The notes under the pieces: model-generated
What the model saw: only the letters and a program-made list of their open reading frames with translations
Told to the model about the DNA's origin: nothing
Databases searched by the model: none
Source of the DNA: an uncultured Ruminococcus sp.
GTDB taxonomy: Bacteria > Bacillota > Clostridia > Oscillospirales > Ruminococcaceae
Assembly (NCBI GenBank): GCA_910579955.1
Contig: CAJTWE010000014.1
Span: 1 to 60,188, forward strand
Length of the DNA: 60,188 bases
Direction: 5' to 3'
Part shown: positions 1 through 9,018 of the stretch, one piece after another
Layout: every line of letters begins with the position of its first letter
Numbering within the stretch: position 1 is the stretch's first letter
Program-made: the position numbers and the translations under genes

Positions 1-1043
1 GCAAAATTGCCTGGATACGTCAAATTTTGATGTCCAACTTTTTGTCCGCAGGCCCTCTTGCCCCATTTACGATACTCCTGCACCAATGCAAACAATGGAG
101 AAAGTTCAGGGCGATTTTCATCACACCATTCTTTCAGCATGATCATGGAAGCGTCATCTGCCGCTTCTTTATTCGATGCGGTGACTTTCATGACAGGCAG
201 CTTCAAGGTCTGATAAAGATAATCCTTGAATGCCTTTGTACCGCAGTTTGCACCGATTTCAACGTCACCAATGAGCATTGTGATCTCGTTTCTGATACGC
301 TGCATCTGCTGTTCCGCTTCCTGCTGACGGGACTTCATCAAGTCCGCATCAACAGGTACACCGTTGTGCTTCATAATGCCAAGATACACCGCTGTAGGCG
401 ATTCTATCTGCTCCACAATGTAGCGATGTTTCGGCAGAAAACGGTCAAACCAGTTGTTGAAGATATTATAAAGCCGAAGTGCAAAATCAGAGTCTGCACA
501 ACCGTAACGTACCGTTTCAGAATCCTGTGCATCCAGTTCATCAAAATGCCTGCCGTTAGTGACTTCTGTAAACGTGGGAAGAGATTCATGACAAAGCTCT
601 GCTGCAAGTTTTTTCAAACCGCTGTCGGCAAGTTTGCGGAACTCATAATTACTTTTAAGCGTCATCTGTGCCGCACAAATTGTGTCATACACAGGCGGCT
701 GAATCACGATGCCCTGATGACAGGACACCGCAGATTCAAAGGCGATATTGTGTGCGATTTTGATGATATTTCTATTCGTTAGAAAGCTGTGCAGGAAATG
801 CAAAAACGGCGTATTATCAATGTTTTCTCCGATTTTATGAGTAACAGGGACGTAGATCCCTGTATGCTCTTTCACAGAAAAGCTGCATCCCACAATATGA
901 CTTTTATGCGGATCAAGAGCAGTTTTTTCTTCTGTACGATAAGGCTCGTCCGGCGCTGTTTCATAGTCAAAAGCGATAATTTTTGAATCACCTATGTAAT
1001 CCTGAATTTCCTGCACCGAAATGATGCATTTATAATTTTCCAT
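1..1043 (-). CDS. DNA polymerase I-type protein, N-terminal 3'-5' exonuclease part (cut by window edge)
   Basis: The frame starts at an ATG on the minus strand at 1043 and stays open to base 1 (about 347 codons), so the C-terminal polymerase domain lies outside the window. The N-terminus carries the three signatures of a DnaQ-like proofreading exonuclease: FDYETAP near residue 25 (Exo I), AHNIAFE near residue 99 (Exo II) and YGCADSD near residue 176 (Exo III). The layout matches family A polymerases of phages and integrative elements, which copy the element's DNA. It is the last visible gene of a minus-strand run that includes an SNF2 helicase, which supports a replication role. That a polymerase domain follows is inferred from family layout. 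A stand-alone exonuclease is less likely. Confidence 0.8.
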   Translation of the reverse strand, partial: MENYKCIISVQEIQDYIGDSKIIAFDYETAPDEPYRTEEKTALDPHKSHIVGCSFSVKEHTGIYVPVTHKIGENIDNTPFLHFLHSFLTNRNIIKIAHNIAFESAVSCHQGIVIQPPVYDTICAAQMTLKSNYEFRKLADSGLKKLAAELCHESLPTFTEVTNGRHFDELDAQDSETVRYGCADSDFALRLYNIFNNWFDRFLPKHRYIVEQIESPTAVYLGIMKHNGVPVDADLMKSRQQEAEQQMQRIRNEITMLIGDVEIGANCGTKAFKDYLYQTLKLPVMKVTASNKEAADDASMIMLKEWCDENRPELSPLFALVQEYRKWGKRACGQKVGHQNLTYPGNF

Positions 1044-1053
1044 AACATTCTCC

Positions 1054-1788
1054 TCAATTCAGCGGTTCGATAATTTCGCCTGTTTCAGGATCAACATTCA
1101 ATGCATCCTCTGCATCATAGCCAACATTTCTGCTGAGAGCCTTGACCTGTTCCGTCATGGCAGAGATCAGCTGGTATTCTTCCGGCGACAGGGCACGTTC
1201 CACCGCAAACTGTGCCTGACTGTAATTGATGCCCGTATTGCTTGACGCTTTCTTCAACGTAAATTTAGTCACCACAGCGTTGGAGTTTTTGTACTTCGGG
1301 ATCACACGCATGAGATAGCGTGTAAATGCTTTCAGTGAACCCGTCGGCAGGGAAAGAATCATCGGGAAAATCTCGCCCTCACAAAGAAGATACAGACGGC
1401 GGCGATTCTTGCAGGCCTTAGCACCATTCTTGCCTGAACCGTACTGATTTAAAGGACAGGAATCACAACTTCCGCCGGGATCACCCTCACCGTTATGACC
1501 GTCATAGCTGCCGCAGTCGGGAGGATTAGAGCCGCCCTGATACTCGCTTTTGTAGTAAGCGTTCAGAGAATGCTGATAAAGGATGACAGCAGAGAATTCC
1601 TTGACGGTTTCCGGTTCATCGGGATCATCACCGGGAATCTCAAACATGATTCCTCCGCCGGAAGGAATTTTGACACGCTCAAAAGTAGCAGAAAGGCCGT
1701 CCATTTCCTCGCTCATCACGTTAGCAAGATCAAAGTCCTGCAAGGCGAGATAGCCTGTGTTGTTTGTTTCCATCAATTCATTTTTCAT
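1054..1788 (-). CDS. Phage-type conserved protein with cysteine cluster (possible ssDNA-binding/replication accessory)
   Basis: The protein is 244 residues from the ATG at 1788. That start has GAAAGGAA upstream and the upstream gene's stop codon overlaps this ribosome site. A longer in-frame start at 1806 lacks one. The middle has four spaced cysteines (CGSYDGH, SCDSCPL, ACKNRRR) in a Gly-rich stretch, which looks like a metal-binding loop, followed by LYLLCEGEIFPM. The position between a coiled-coil protein and a DNA polymerase matches phage replication modules, where such proteins are usually left hypothetical. A DNA-binding or replication accessory role is inferred from neighbours only. 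Confidence 0.7.
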   Translation of the reverse strand: MKNELMETNNTGYLALQDFDLANVMSEEMDGLSATFERVKIPSGGGIMFEIPGDDPDEPETVKEFSAVILYQHSLNAYYKSEYQGGSNPPDCGSYDGHNGEGDPGGSCDSCPLNQYGSGKNGAKACKNRRRLYLLCEGEIFPMILSLPTGSLKAFTRYLMRVIPKYKNSNAVVTKFTLKKASSNTGINYSQAQFAVERALSPEEYQLISAMTEQVKALSRNVGYDAEDALNVDPETGEIIEPLN

Positions 1789-1802
1789 AGTTCTGATTCC
1801 TT

Positions 1803-2216
1803 TCATTTCGTAGATTTGCGGACAGACACAGAGGTCTGCTCATAAACGTTTACAAGTCCGTTCAGCCATGCCGGAATGGTATCCTGATTTTCTGCAATCT
1901 GCTCCTTAACAAAAGCAGACAGGCTGTTTGCGTTGACGGTTTCATAGACCATATCACCGTAGCCGTTTTCTTTCAGAGCCGCATACAGTTCTTCCTTATG
2001 CCCTGCCATGGCAGAAGCACGGGTTTTAGTGGTAAGTGAGAACATAGTTCCGGCACGGGTAAAGTTCTGCGTTTCTGTTTCCGCCATCAGCTGTACGAGG
2101 GCATATTCTGTCTTGTCGATGTTAGCATTGATGTCCTTGACACGTTGCTCTGCGTTCTTTTTCTCCTCACGAAGCTGTTTTAACTGCTCTGCCAGTTCAT
2201 ACATATTCAGTTCCAT
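1803..2216 (-). CDS. Small coiled-coil phage protein
   Basis: The protein is 137 residues from the ATG at 2216, which has a strong AAAAGGAGGA site. The in-frame upstream start at 2267 would lie inside the helicase gene. Residues 1-45 are a charged heptad-like helix (ELAEQLKQLREEKKNAEQRV), followed by a compact C-terminal region. Phage proteins of this shape, such as Gp157-type proteins, sit beside recombination or helicase genes, but I cannot confirm that family from sequence alone. The start overlaps the helicase stop codon region, so translation is probably coupled. Function unknown. Confidence 0.65.
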   Translation of the reverse strand: MELNMYELAEQLKQLREEKKNAEQRVKDINANIDKTEYALVQLMAETETQNFTRAGTMFSLTTKTRASAMAGHKEELYAALKENGYGDMVYETVNANSLSAFVKEQIAENQDTIPAWLNGLVNVYEQTSVSVRKSTK

Positions 2217-2217
2217 T

Positions 2218-3660
2218 TTAGTCCTCCTTTTCCTGAAACGGATTGATTCCGTTACGATAATCATCAACCAGTGTCTTCGCTAAATCCACCTTATCACGCA
2301 GAGAACGCAGGATTTTTGCATCGACTGTATTCTTGGCAATGAGATAGATATACAGGCAGTTTTCAGTCTGCGAAACCCTGTGGATTCTTGCTTTTGCCTG
2401 TTCAAAGTTGGACATACTGTAATCAAAAGAATAGAACACCATTGTTGACGCCGCGGTCAGTGTAATTCCCAGTCCTGCCGCTGCGATCTGCCCCACAAAG
2501 ACACGGCAGTTTGCATCTTCCTGAAATCTTCGGATTTCCTCAGCACGGTCAGAGATACCTCCGCGCACAGAAGCATATCCGATATTTTTCTTTTCAAGCA
2601 GTTTCTGAATATCATTTAGTTCCGGCACAAATCTTGCCATGATGACCAGCTTTTTATCTTCGGCGAGCATGGTGTCCAGAATATCCGAAAGAGCGTCCAG
2701 TTTTGCCGTACTGACAGAAGTTGTATCTCCTTCATCATCGGTAAGATGACCGCCTGTCATCTGAGATAAACGGAGCATTTTTGTCAGCACATTTACTGCT
2801 GAAACCTCAGAATCTGCAAGTTCTGCAAAGCTTTCTTTTTCAAGCTGCTTGTACAGTTTCATTGCTTTCGGTTCAAGTTCAACAGTGCGTATCTTCTCGG
2901 TAATCTGAGGTAAATCAAGACATTCCGCTTTTGTAACACGATATGCAACAGAATGCATTTTTTGAAGAAAATCGTCCATCATCTGCTTTTTGAAAACTGG
3001 GATATGATTTCCATAACCGCACATATCAAAGTATCTGTTTCGGAACACATAGAAACTTGTCCCGAAGATTTCGCTGTTCAAAAAACGATATTGCGAAAAT
3101 ACATCGATCTCCTTGTTGGTGATAAGCGTTCCGGTCAGAAGCAGTTTGTACTTTGCTTTATCACCTAAATGGTGCATTGCTTTTGACTGAGAAGTACGAT
3201 TTTCTTTCAGCTTATGAGCTTCGTCACAGATAATGAGGTCAGCATTAAAAGCAAGCAGTTCCTTTTCCAGTCTCCATGCTGATTCGTAATTGACTACTGC
3301 AATTTGCAAAGTATTTCCATGCAATTTTGATAGCTGCTCTTTCTTCTGAGAACTGCTGCCTTTCAGTACAGTGAGCGTAAAAGGAAAGTCAGCAAAACGT
3401 GCAAATTCCTGTTCCCACACACCAAGGATTGACAGCGGCGCTGTGATCAGAATTTTTTTGATGTGTCTGTGTTGGTGCAGGATTCCTGCAATTGCAATAC
3501 TGGTGATGGTCTTACCGCAGCCCATTTCCATCAGCAGTGCAACTCCGTTACTATGTACTTCGGACGGCAGGATTCCGAAGCGTTTGCAGGCAAATTGACA
3601 AGCGTTCTGCTGATGCTGATACAGATTTGCTTTGATTGGGATTTTTAGGATTTTTTTCAT
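2218..3660 (-). CDS. SNF2/DEAH-type helicase, phage-like
   Basis: This is a 480-residue superfamily 2 ATPase. Visible motifs in order are the Q-like NLYQHQQNA (residue 12), Walker A MEMGCGKT (about 46), Walker B DEAH (about 145), motif III LLLTGT (about 172), and the second RecA domain ending in motif VI QAKARIHRVSQ (about 433). Length and motif order match compact phage SNF2-type helicases rather than large chromatin-like remodellers. It probably remodels DNA or protein-DNA complexes during replication of the element. It is second in the minus-strand run, 27 bp after an HTH regulator gene, and all motifs look intact. Confidence 0.88.
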   Translation of the reverse strand: MKKILKIPIKANLYQHQQNACQFACKRFGILPSEVHSNGVALLMEMGCGKTITSIAIAGILHQHRHIKKILITAPLSILGVWEQEFARFADFPFTLTVLKGSSSQKKEQLSKLHGNTLQIAVVNYESAWRLEKELLAFNADLIICDEAHKLKENRTSQSKAMHHLGDKAKYKLLLTGTLITNKEIDVFSQYRFLNSEIFGTSFYVFRNRYFDMCGYGNHIPVFKKQMMDDFLQKMHSVAYRVTKAECLDLPQITEKIRTVELEPKAMKLYKQLEKESFAELADSEVSAVNVLTKMLRLSQMTGGHLTDDEGDTTSVSTAKLDALSDILDTMLAEDKKLVIMARFVPELNDIQKLLEKKNIGYASVRGGISDRAEEIRRFQEDANCRVFVGQIAAAGLGITLTAASTMVFYSFDYSMSNFEQAKARIHRVSQTENCLYIYLIAKNTVDAKILRSLRDKVDLAKTLVDDYRNGINPFQEKED

Positions 3661-3687
3661 TTTGGGTTCTCCTTATGTAAAATATAT

Positions 3688-4011
3688 CTATGGTGCCGAA
3701 AAGTCGGCGATAATACTTTCCATCACTTCAAGTTTATGTCCATTCAATCCAAGTTTTAGTTCTTCAAGCAGATTTAATTGTGCTGGAGCGAGGTGAATCA
3801 CAAAGTAACCACTGTCGAGTTCAACTCCACCATATTTGCCTCGTTTTGTTTTTACTTTACATCGGTCTGCTAATGCTTCAATATCATATTTGATAGTTCT
3901 TATTGAAACCTCCAGCTCTTTTGCCAGATTAGGGATAGTTTCGTGTCCTCTCATATGAAGAATATACAATATTTCTTCTCGTCTTTGTTCTGTTGTTAAA
4001 GTTATTCTCAC
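3688..4011 (-). CDS. DeoR-type winged-helix transcriptional regulator
   Basis: The N-terminus is a winged HTH: RREEILYILHMRGHETIPNL then a recognition helix with SIRTIKYDIEAL, as in HTH_11/DeoR-type repressors. I place the start at the GTG at 4011 (107 residues) because it has GAGGTG five bases upstream. The longer frame begins at a GTG inside a perfect palindrome, and an ATG at 4050 has no ribosome site. No WYL or sugar-binding domain follows; the short C-terminus is helical. It is the first gene of the replication block and probably represses its own promoter through the palindrome at 4055-4077. Confidence 0.75.
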   Translation of the reverse strand: MRITLTTEQRREEILYILHMRGHETIPNLAKELEVSIRTIKYDIEALADRCKVKTKRGKYGGVELDSGYFVIHLAPAQLNLLEELKLGLNGHKLEVMESIIADFSAP

Positions 4012-4034
4012 CTGCTCACCTCTTTTTCTGCCCG

Positions 4035-4077
4035 TAAATATATCATACATCGTAAAGGTGCAACCACTTTGCACCTT
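4035..4077 (-). promoter_or_regulatory. Palindromic operator overlapping the promoter of the HTH regulator
   Basis: Bases 4055-4063 (AAGGTGCAA) and 4069-4077 (TTGCACCTT) form a perfect 9-bp inverted repeat around CCACT. Read on the minus strand, the proximal arm supplies a -35-like TTGCAC, followed after about 15 bp by a TATATTTA -10-like stretch. The element therefore sits where a repressor would block polymerase. The nearest regulator is the gene it precedes, so autoregulation is the simplest inference. As RNA it could also fold into a hairpin, but it precedes the likely transcription start. Confidence 0.55.
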
Positions 4078-4342
4078 AAAAAAATAAAAAAGACTATTTC
4101 TAAAATATTGTATATTTGCACAATTAAAAGCTTGAAAGTATTTCTTTGCTTATGCAATTTGTATTATAAAATTGATTGGATACAGAGTAACAGTATGCTT
4201 TTTAATATATATTGCTTTGTACCTGTGCTGATTTAAAGATGAGCGTTATTTGCCTTCCTGGAAATACTAAGACAAATTTAAAGGTCAAAATCGGAAGGCT
4301 GTATTTGTAAACTTTTTGCGAATAATAGCTAAAGGTAAAAAA

Positions 4343-4384
4343 AGAGCATAACCTTCGGCATGTAAGGCCGAATAGTTATGCTTT
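4343..4384. terminator. Imperfect hairpin between divergent blocks
   Basis: GCATAAC/GTTATGC (4346-4352 and 4375-4381) enclose TTCGGC/GCCGAA, giving a two-part stem with flanking A/T on each side, so it could terminate in either direction. It separates the minus-strand phage block from the plus-strand secreted operon. Apart from this and the sites at 4477-4590, I see nothing in 4078-4754. Confidence 0.45.
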
Positions 4385-4476
4385 ATAAAGATGTTGTTTT
4401 TGAATTGTTGACCTTACAAAAAAGTTGAAGCATTCATTGGATTATATCATATTGATGAAATTTAATTATATGTTAT

Positions 4477-4507
4477 GGTATGAAATGCTTTCTTTTTAGG
4501 TATGAAA
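4477..4507 (-). promoter_or_regulatory. LytTR-type binding site, reverse orientation
   Basis: GGTATGAAA occurs at 4477-4485 and again at 4499-4507, exactly 22 bp apart. On the minus strand this reads TTTCATACC twice, close to the TTTCGTACC unit of the neighbouring site at 4526-4554 but pointing the other way. Two 9-bp direct repeats two helical turns apart are the known pattern for AgrA/LytTR-domain regulators. It is probably a second dimer site for the AgrA-like protein encoded at 11886. Confidence 0.5.
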
Positions 4508-4525
4508 TACATTGAAATTTGCATT

Positions 4526-4590
4526 TCGTACCCAAAAACTATACCACTCGTACCATAGTTCAGTTTAGGTGATGTTCGTTGTGTTATGCT
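4526..4590 (+). promoter_or_regulatory. LytTR-type activator site and promoter of the secreted operon
   Basis: TCGTACC is repeated at 4526-4532 and 4548-4554, 22 bp apart. The 38 bp covering the site differ at one position from the site before agrD (14503-14540). A weak -35 (CAGTTT, 4561) and a TATGCT -10 (4585-4590) follow, with nearly the same offset as at agrD, which is the arrangement expected when an activator compensates for a poor -35. It probably drives the gene at 4755 in response to the agr signal. Confidence 0.62.
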
Positions 4591-4754
4591 AAATAATAAT
4601 TGTAATTATTTTGAGAAATTTCTTTTTATAGGCAAAACTATGAAATATGAGGGATGGTGCTATAAATAAAATATTCTTTAACATTGAATATGGTGAGGTG
4701 ACAGCAGAATACAAAATTAATTTATAGTAATTGTAATAATCAGGAGGTAAAATA

Positions 4755-7700
4755 ATGTCAAAATTTAAGAAGATTTTTGCAACTATGATAGGAACTGCGA
4801 TGAGTGCAAATATTTTGCTTACAATGCCATTCTCAGTTTTCGCAGATAATATTTCACAAACTTTTGAGTTTGATGGGTATACTGTTGAATATGATGTTAA
4901 AAATTCATGGGGAAATACTGATGTTATTTCTCTGACTCTTACGAACACAGGAACAGAAACCATTGAAGACTGGATGCTTTATTTTGATCCTAACGGTGAG
5001 ATTCAGTATGTCAATGACGCTATTCAGATGACAACAACTAACGGAATAGGGTATATTAAAAATCCAGGTTACAACGCAGATATTGATCCCGGTGCATCCG
5101 TTGAATTCCGCTATGCTGTCAATAACTGTGAAGAAATTCCAGATGATTACAAGTTCTGCCAGTCAAGAATAACAAAGGAAACTGGATATGATGTTTCACT
5201 TAAAGTGAATTATACATGGGGAAGTAATAACGAGTACTTTAATGGTGAGATTATTATCCAGAATGATACGGATGCACCAATTGAGGCATGGGAACTCAAG
5301 GCAGATACCAATTTCACTATAACCGAAATTACAAATAGTTGGGCGGCCGATGTTACTGAACTTGAGTCGTACAACTATATGTTGAAAGGAACGTACACAA
5401 GTATTATTCCAGTTGGTGGAAGTATTTCCCTTGGTTTTAATGGTATGAAAGAGGGAGAACCGATCATCAGCGACTATTCATTGACTGAGGTTGTTGTAGA
5501 TGAGTCTGTTATTAATTCGATAATTAACGGCGACAACAAAGACGATGAATTTTATGATGACTGCATTGATTGGAGTACATTGCCAGATTCTGATGGAGAT
5601 GGCTTACCAGATGAATATGAAGAAGAATACGGATGTGATCCAACAAATCCAGATACCGACGGAGATGGATTGCCGGATGGCTATGAAATTATGACAATCG
5701 ATTCGAATCCGGCAGATGCGTATTCACTGGATAACACACTTTCCGATGGTGAATATGATAATGATCAAGATGGATTGAGTAACTATGAAGAATATCTTCT
5801 TGGTACAGATCCACTTCGTGCTGATTCTGATTTTGATGGTTTGTCCGATGGTGATGAAGTAAATGTTTATGGTACTGACCCATTAAATCCAGACACCGAT
5901 GGTGATGGTTTGTCTGACGGCGATGAAATTGCTCTTGGATTAAATCCGTTGGTTGCTGACAGCAATGAAGATGAAATTCCGGATAATGAGGAAAAGTTTT
6001 CACAAAGCATGACATATAATACTGAAGATTCAGATACAGTTATTGATTCCATTAATGTATCATTTGAGGGAACCGGATATATAAAAAGTAACACCAGTAT
6101 ATCCCCGGCAGATGAATATATATATGCTTCTAATCTGGTTGGCATTATCGGAACTCCCTTTCGATTTGAAACTAGTTCTAAATTTGATAATGCAACAATT
6201 CAATTTCAGATCAATACAGAACTTGCAGAGGTAACAAAATTAAATACTTTAGGAATTGTTTGGTATGATTCAGATTTTCAGCAATTTCGATTATTAGAAT
6301 GTATCTATGAAGAAGATACGTCAACAATTATCGCCGACGTTCCGCATTTTAGCATTTATTGCGTGGTGAATATTGCTGATTATATTTCATCTCAAGGCTT
6401 TTATTATTTTATGCCTAATGATGATTTAACGGATGCAGATCAAGACGGCATTCCTGATTGTTATGAATCCTCCACGAAAGATACACCGGAAAACACTTTT
6501 CATCTCTCAAACAGTGTTGAATCTTTTTCACTAAAAGGAGTTCAAGATTCAGACGGAGATGGATTACATGATGGCGAAGAAATATTATACTGTATGATAG
6601 GGGATATCAATAGAGATGGAGTAATTAACAAAAATGACAACGATTTATTACAGTCATATTTAAGAGGTACAGAAAACTTATCGGGTGAGCAAAAATCCAG
6701 TGCTGATTGTGATCTTAATGGAGAAATTACAGAAACAGATTTATTTCTAATTCAAAAATTTATAGAAAATGGTTATACATCTGGAGATGAAATATCACAC
6801 AGTGTAGGAGACATAAACAGTGACGGAGTTCGTACTATAGTTGATTTGATAATTTTGCAGAAATTCTTGCTCGCAATTATTTCTATAACTGATGAAGATA
6901 TGCTTGAAAGAGCGGATGTGAATGGAGATAATTTTGTCAATATTTTCGATTTAACATTAATGAAACAGTATATTATAGAAAACAAATCTTCTTTGGTGGG
7001 ATATTGCTTCTTTTATTGTGTTTCAGATCCTATGTTGACAGATTCTGATAGAGATGGTATAATGGATTCAAATGAAATTATGAACATTACTACAGATAGT
7101 CGATATGATAATTTGAATCCAATGGTTGCAGATACGGTAGAGTCTTTGTTCCCAGAATTAACAGATTCTAAAGGGGCTAATCAAAAAAATAATGCAGTAT
7201 ATCTTGATGTAAACGGCAATGAGGTCATTATTAAAACAAGAATTCTTTTTGATGGAGATTATGATAAGATTGCTGTAAAGTTAATTAAAGAAGAGAAACA
7301 GTCACAAATAATTGCTGAACGATTGGGTGAAAATTTTACTTACAAAGATGCTGTTTTGGATGGAATTAAACAACGATGGAGCGGAGAATATTTAGGAAAT
7401 ATTTATGATTTCTATCCTGGTATGGTAACTAATGTATCTGTAGAAATTGATGTTCTTAATAGTAAGCCTAGAGAATCTTCAGTTCATTATACGAAGATTA
7501 ATTGTGTTTCTGAAATAGGAAGATCCGGCACTAGATACGGAAGGAATATAAATGAAAATAAAGATATAACATTATATTTACGTCGTGAGAGTACACCAAC
7601 TGATTTGGAAATTGTTAGATATGAAGGAACTATAGCACATGAGTTTGGACACACTTTATTATTAAGCGATGCGTATCCGGATACGGAAGACAATAGAAAG

Positions 7701-8006
7701 TACGCACCTGTTAGCAGTGAAGAGATTTACTATGATAATACAGGGCTAAATCCAGGCTTGATCGGAAGTGGAGAAATTATGTATGTTGAGGGTAATGTAT
7801 TGCCTAATGATATTGAAATGATGTTAATTGGATATTCTAAAGGTGAATGGCAAAGATTTGTTCCAAGTTCAGCATATCCTATATCTGAAGCAATTAAAGA
7901 ACCTCAAATATATATAAAAAGAAGAATACCGCCATATTACTATGATCTGTATACTTGGAATGAAACAGCAAAAGAATTTTTTTTAATTGATGAGAAAGGG
8001 GCATAA
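4755..8006 (+). CDS. Secreted multidomain protein: CBM2-like modules, TSP3 Ca repeats, two dockerins, HExxH zincin
   Basis: This 1,083-residue protein starts after AGGAGG with a signal peptide ending at VFA. Two Ig-like modules (about 35-135 and 148-245) resemble family 2 carbohydrate-binding modules. DTDGDGLPDGYE-type calcium repeats (about 275-410) follow, then a beta domain, two dockerin-like modules (GDINRDG at 615, GDINSDG at 685) with paired calcium loops, and a metalloprotease domain with HEFGHTLLLSD at 962. Dockerins imply docking to a cohesin scaffold outside the cell, so this is probably a cell-surface or cellulosome-type protease. Two dockerins plus a zincin in one chain is unusual. 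It heads a three-gene operon behind LytTR-type sites. The substrate is unknown. Confidence 0.85.
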   Translation: MSKFKKIFATMIGTAMSANILLTMPFSVFADNISQTFEFDGYTVEYDVKNSWGNTDVISLTLTNTGTETIEDWMLYFDPNGEIQYVNDAIQMTTTNGIGYIKNPGYNADIDPGASVEFRYAVNNCEEIPDDYKFCQSRITKETGYDVSLKVNYTWGSNNEYFNGEIIIQNDTDAPIEAWELKADTNFTITEITNSWAADVTELESYNYMLKGTYTSIIPVGGSISLGFNGMKEGEPIISDYSLTEVVVDESVINSIINGDNKDDEFYDDCIDWSTLPDSDGDGLPDEYEEEYGCDPTNPDTDGDGLPDGYEIMTIDSNPADAYSLDNTLSDGEYDNDQDGLSNYEEYLLGTDPLRADSDFDGLSDGDEVNVYGTDPLNPDTDGDGLSDGDEIALGLNPLVADSNEDEIPDNEEKFSQSMTYNTEDSDTVIDSINVSFEGTGYIKSNTSISPADEYIYASNLVGIIGTPFRFETSSKFDNATIQFQINTELAEVTKLNTLGIVWYDSDFQQFRLLECIYEEDTSTIIADVPHFSIYCVVNIADYISSQGFYYFMPNDDLTDADQDGIPDCYESSTKDTPENTFHLSNSVESFSLKGVQDSDGDGLHDGEEILYCMIGDINRDGVINKNDNDLLQSYLRGTENLSGEQKSSADCDLNGEITETDLFLIQKFIENGYTSGDEISHSVGDINSDGVRTIVDLIILQKFLLAIISITDEDMLERADVNGDNFVNIFDLTLMKQYIIENKSSLVGYCFFYCVSDPMLTDSDRDGIMDSNEIMNITTDSRYDNLNPMVADTVESLFPELTDSKGANQKNNAVYLDVNGNEVIIKTRILFDGDYDKIAVKLIKEEKQSQIIAERLGENFTYKDAVLDGIKQRWSGEYLGNIYDFYPGMVTNVSVEIDVLNSKPRESSVHYTKINCVSEIGRSGTRYGRNINENKDITLYLRRESTPTDLEIVRYEGTIAHEFGHTLLLSDAYPDTEDNRKYAPVSSEEIYYDNTGLNPGLIGSGEIMYVEGNVLPNDIEMMLIGYSKGEWQRFVPSSAYPISEAIKEPQIYIKRRIPPYYYDLYTWNETAKEFFLIDEKGA

Positions 8007-8009
8007 AGT

Positions 8010-9008
8010 ATGAAGAAAACAATTTCCGTAGTTATAAATGCAGCTGTGATGTTGTCAACTTTTTCTTTCACTGTGTTTGCGGAAGAGGTGTCTGATTATA
8101 CATTTTCTTTCCGAACATATGAAAATGGAGAAACTTCCATTTGCGACTATGAAGGAACGTCAAAATATATGTTTATTCCGTCAAATATAGAAGGGACGAA
8201 AATATATGAAATAGGTTCATCTGCATTTTCGGTTAATGCTGAACAATTGTATTATGACCCGGAATGCTACTGTCATGCAGAAAATATCGTAATAGAAGAG
8301 GGGATACAAGCAATTAGTTCTTCTGCTTTTGAAAATTCAAAAAGTCTTGTAAATATAGAACTTCCTGATTCTATGCAATATATTTATGATGGGGCATTTA
8401 TTGGTTGTGACAATATGACTTCAGTTGTAATTCCCAAAAGTGTTGTTTTAATTGGGGATTATGCATTTGGTTATTCTTATAGAAGTTCATTTAATCCAGA
8501 TAATTGGGAATATGAAGTATGGGGAGAGCCAATAGATGATTTCATTATATATGGTTATGCTGGTACAGCTGCAGAAGACTATGCAACTAAGAAAGGTTTC
8601 ACCTTTATCGCACTTGATGAAGCAATTTCTACAACAACGACACAAACTACTCAAACAACCAGCACTTCTACAACTGCAACAACTACTACAATTTCATCTG
8701 ACAATTCGGAATCGACCAACACATCGACAAATGTATCAACTACTACAGCAACTTCTGATATTCAGATAACTACAACACAAACTTCTTTGCCAAGCAGTAC
8801 AATTGGTGAAGCTGGTACAACATCAAAACAAACAACAACCATAACTCAAAAAGTAAATTCTTTTTCTAGTGGAAATACAAATGCTTCTTCAAAAAGTAGT
8901 TCGACTTCTTCTCCAAAAACAGGAGATTCATTTCCGATTGTCAGTGTATTGACTGCAATTGGCATATCAGCAGTATCCACAGTTCTGTTTATGAAAAAGA
9001 GAAAGTAA
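8010..9008 (+). CDS. Sortase-anchored surface protein with BspA-type LRR
   Basis: The protein is 332 residues. It has a signal peptide (cleavage near VFAEE), then BspA/LRR_5-type repeats to about residue 195 (IEEGIQAISSSAFENS, GAFIGCDNMTSVVIP), a Thr/Ser-rich stalk (about 205-295), and a C-terminal anchor made of SPKTGD, a hydrophobic segment and KKRK. SPKTG is a variant of the LPXTG sortase motif. It is probably displayed on the wall, with the stalk lifting the LRR head off the peptidoglycan. It follows the metalloprotease by 3 bp, so the two are co-expressed. The LRR partner cannot be deduced. Confidence 0.85.
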   Translation: MKKTISVVINAAVMLSTFSFTVFAEEVSDYTFSFRTYENGETSICDYEGTSKYMFIPSNIEGTKIYEIGSSAFSVNAEQLYYDPECYCHAENIVIEEGIQAISSSAFENSKSLVNIELPDSMQYIYDGAFIGCDNMTSVVIPKSVVLIGDYAFGYSYRSSFNPDNWEYEVWGEPIDDFIIYGYAGTAAEDYATKKGFTFIALDEAISTTTTQTTQTTSTSTTATTTTISSDNSESTNTSTNVSTTTATSDIQITTTQTSLPSSTIGEAGTTSKQTTTITQKVNSFSSGNTNASSKSSSTSSPKTGDSFPIVSVLTAIGISAVSTVLFMKKRK

Positions 9009-9018
9009 GGATGTGTGT

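Noticed and set aside
27..986. Plus-strand open frames of 251 and 65 codons at the left edge
   Set aside because: They lie opposite a continuous minus-strand polymerase frame that has exonuclease motifs; the plus-strand translations show no recognisable protein character.
4589..4963. Minus-strand frame of 124 codons upstream of the secreted operon
   Set aside because: It overlaps the promoter region and signal-peptide codons of the 4755 gene and has no ribosome site.
5689..6145. Minus-strand His-rich and Ser-rich frames
   Set aside because: They are mirror readings of the Asp/Gly-rich calcium repeats of the plus-strand gene.
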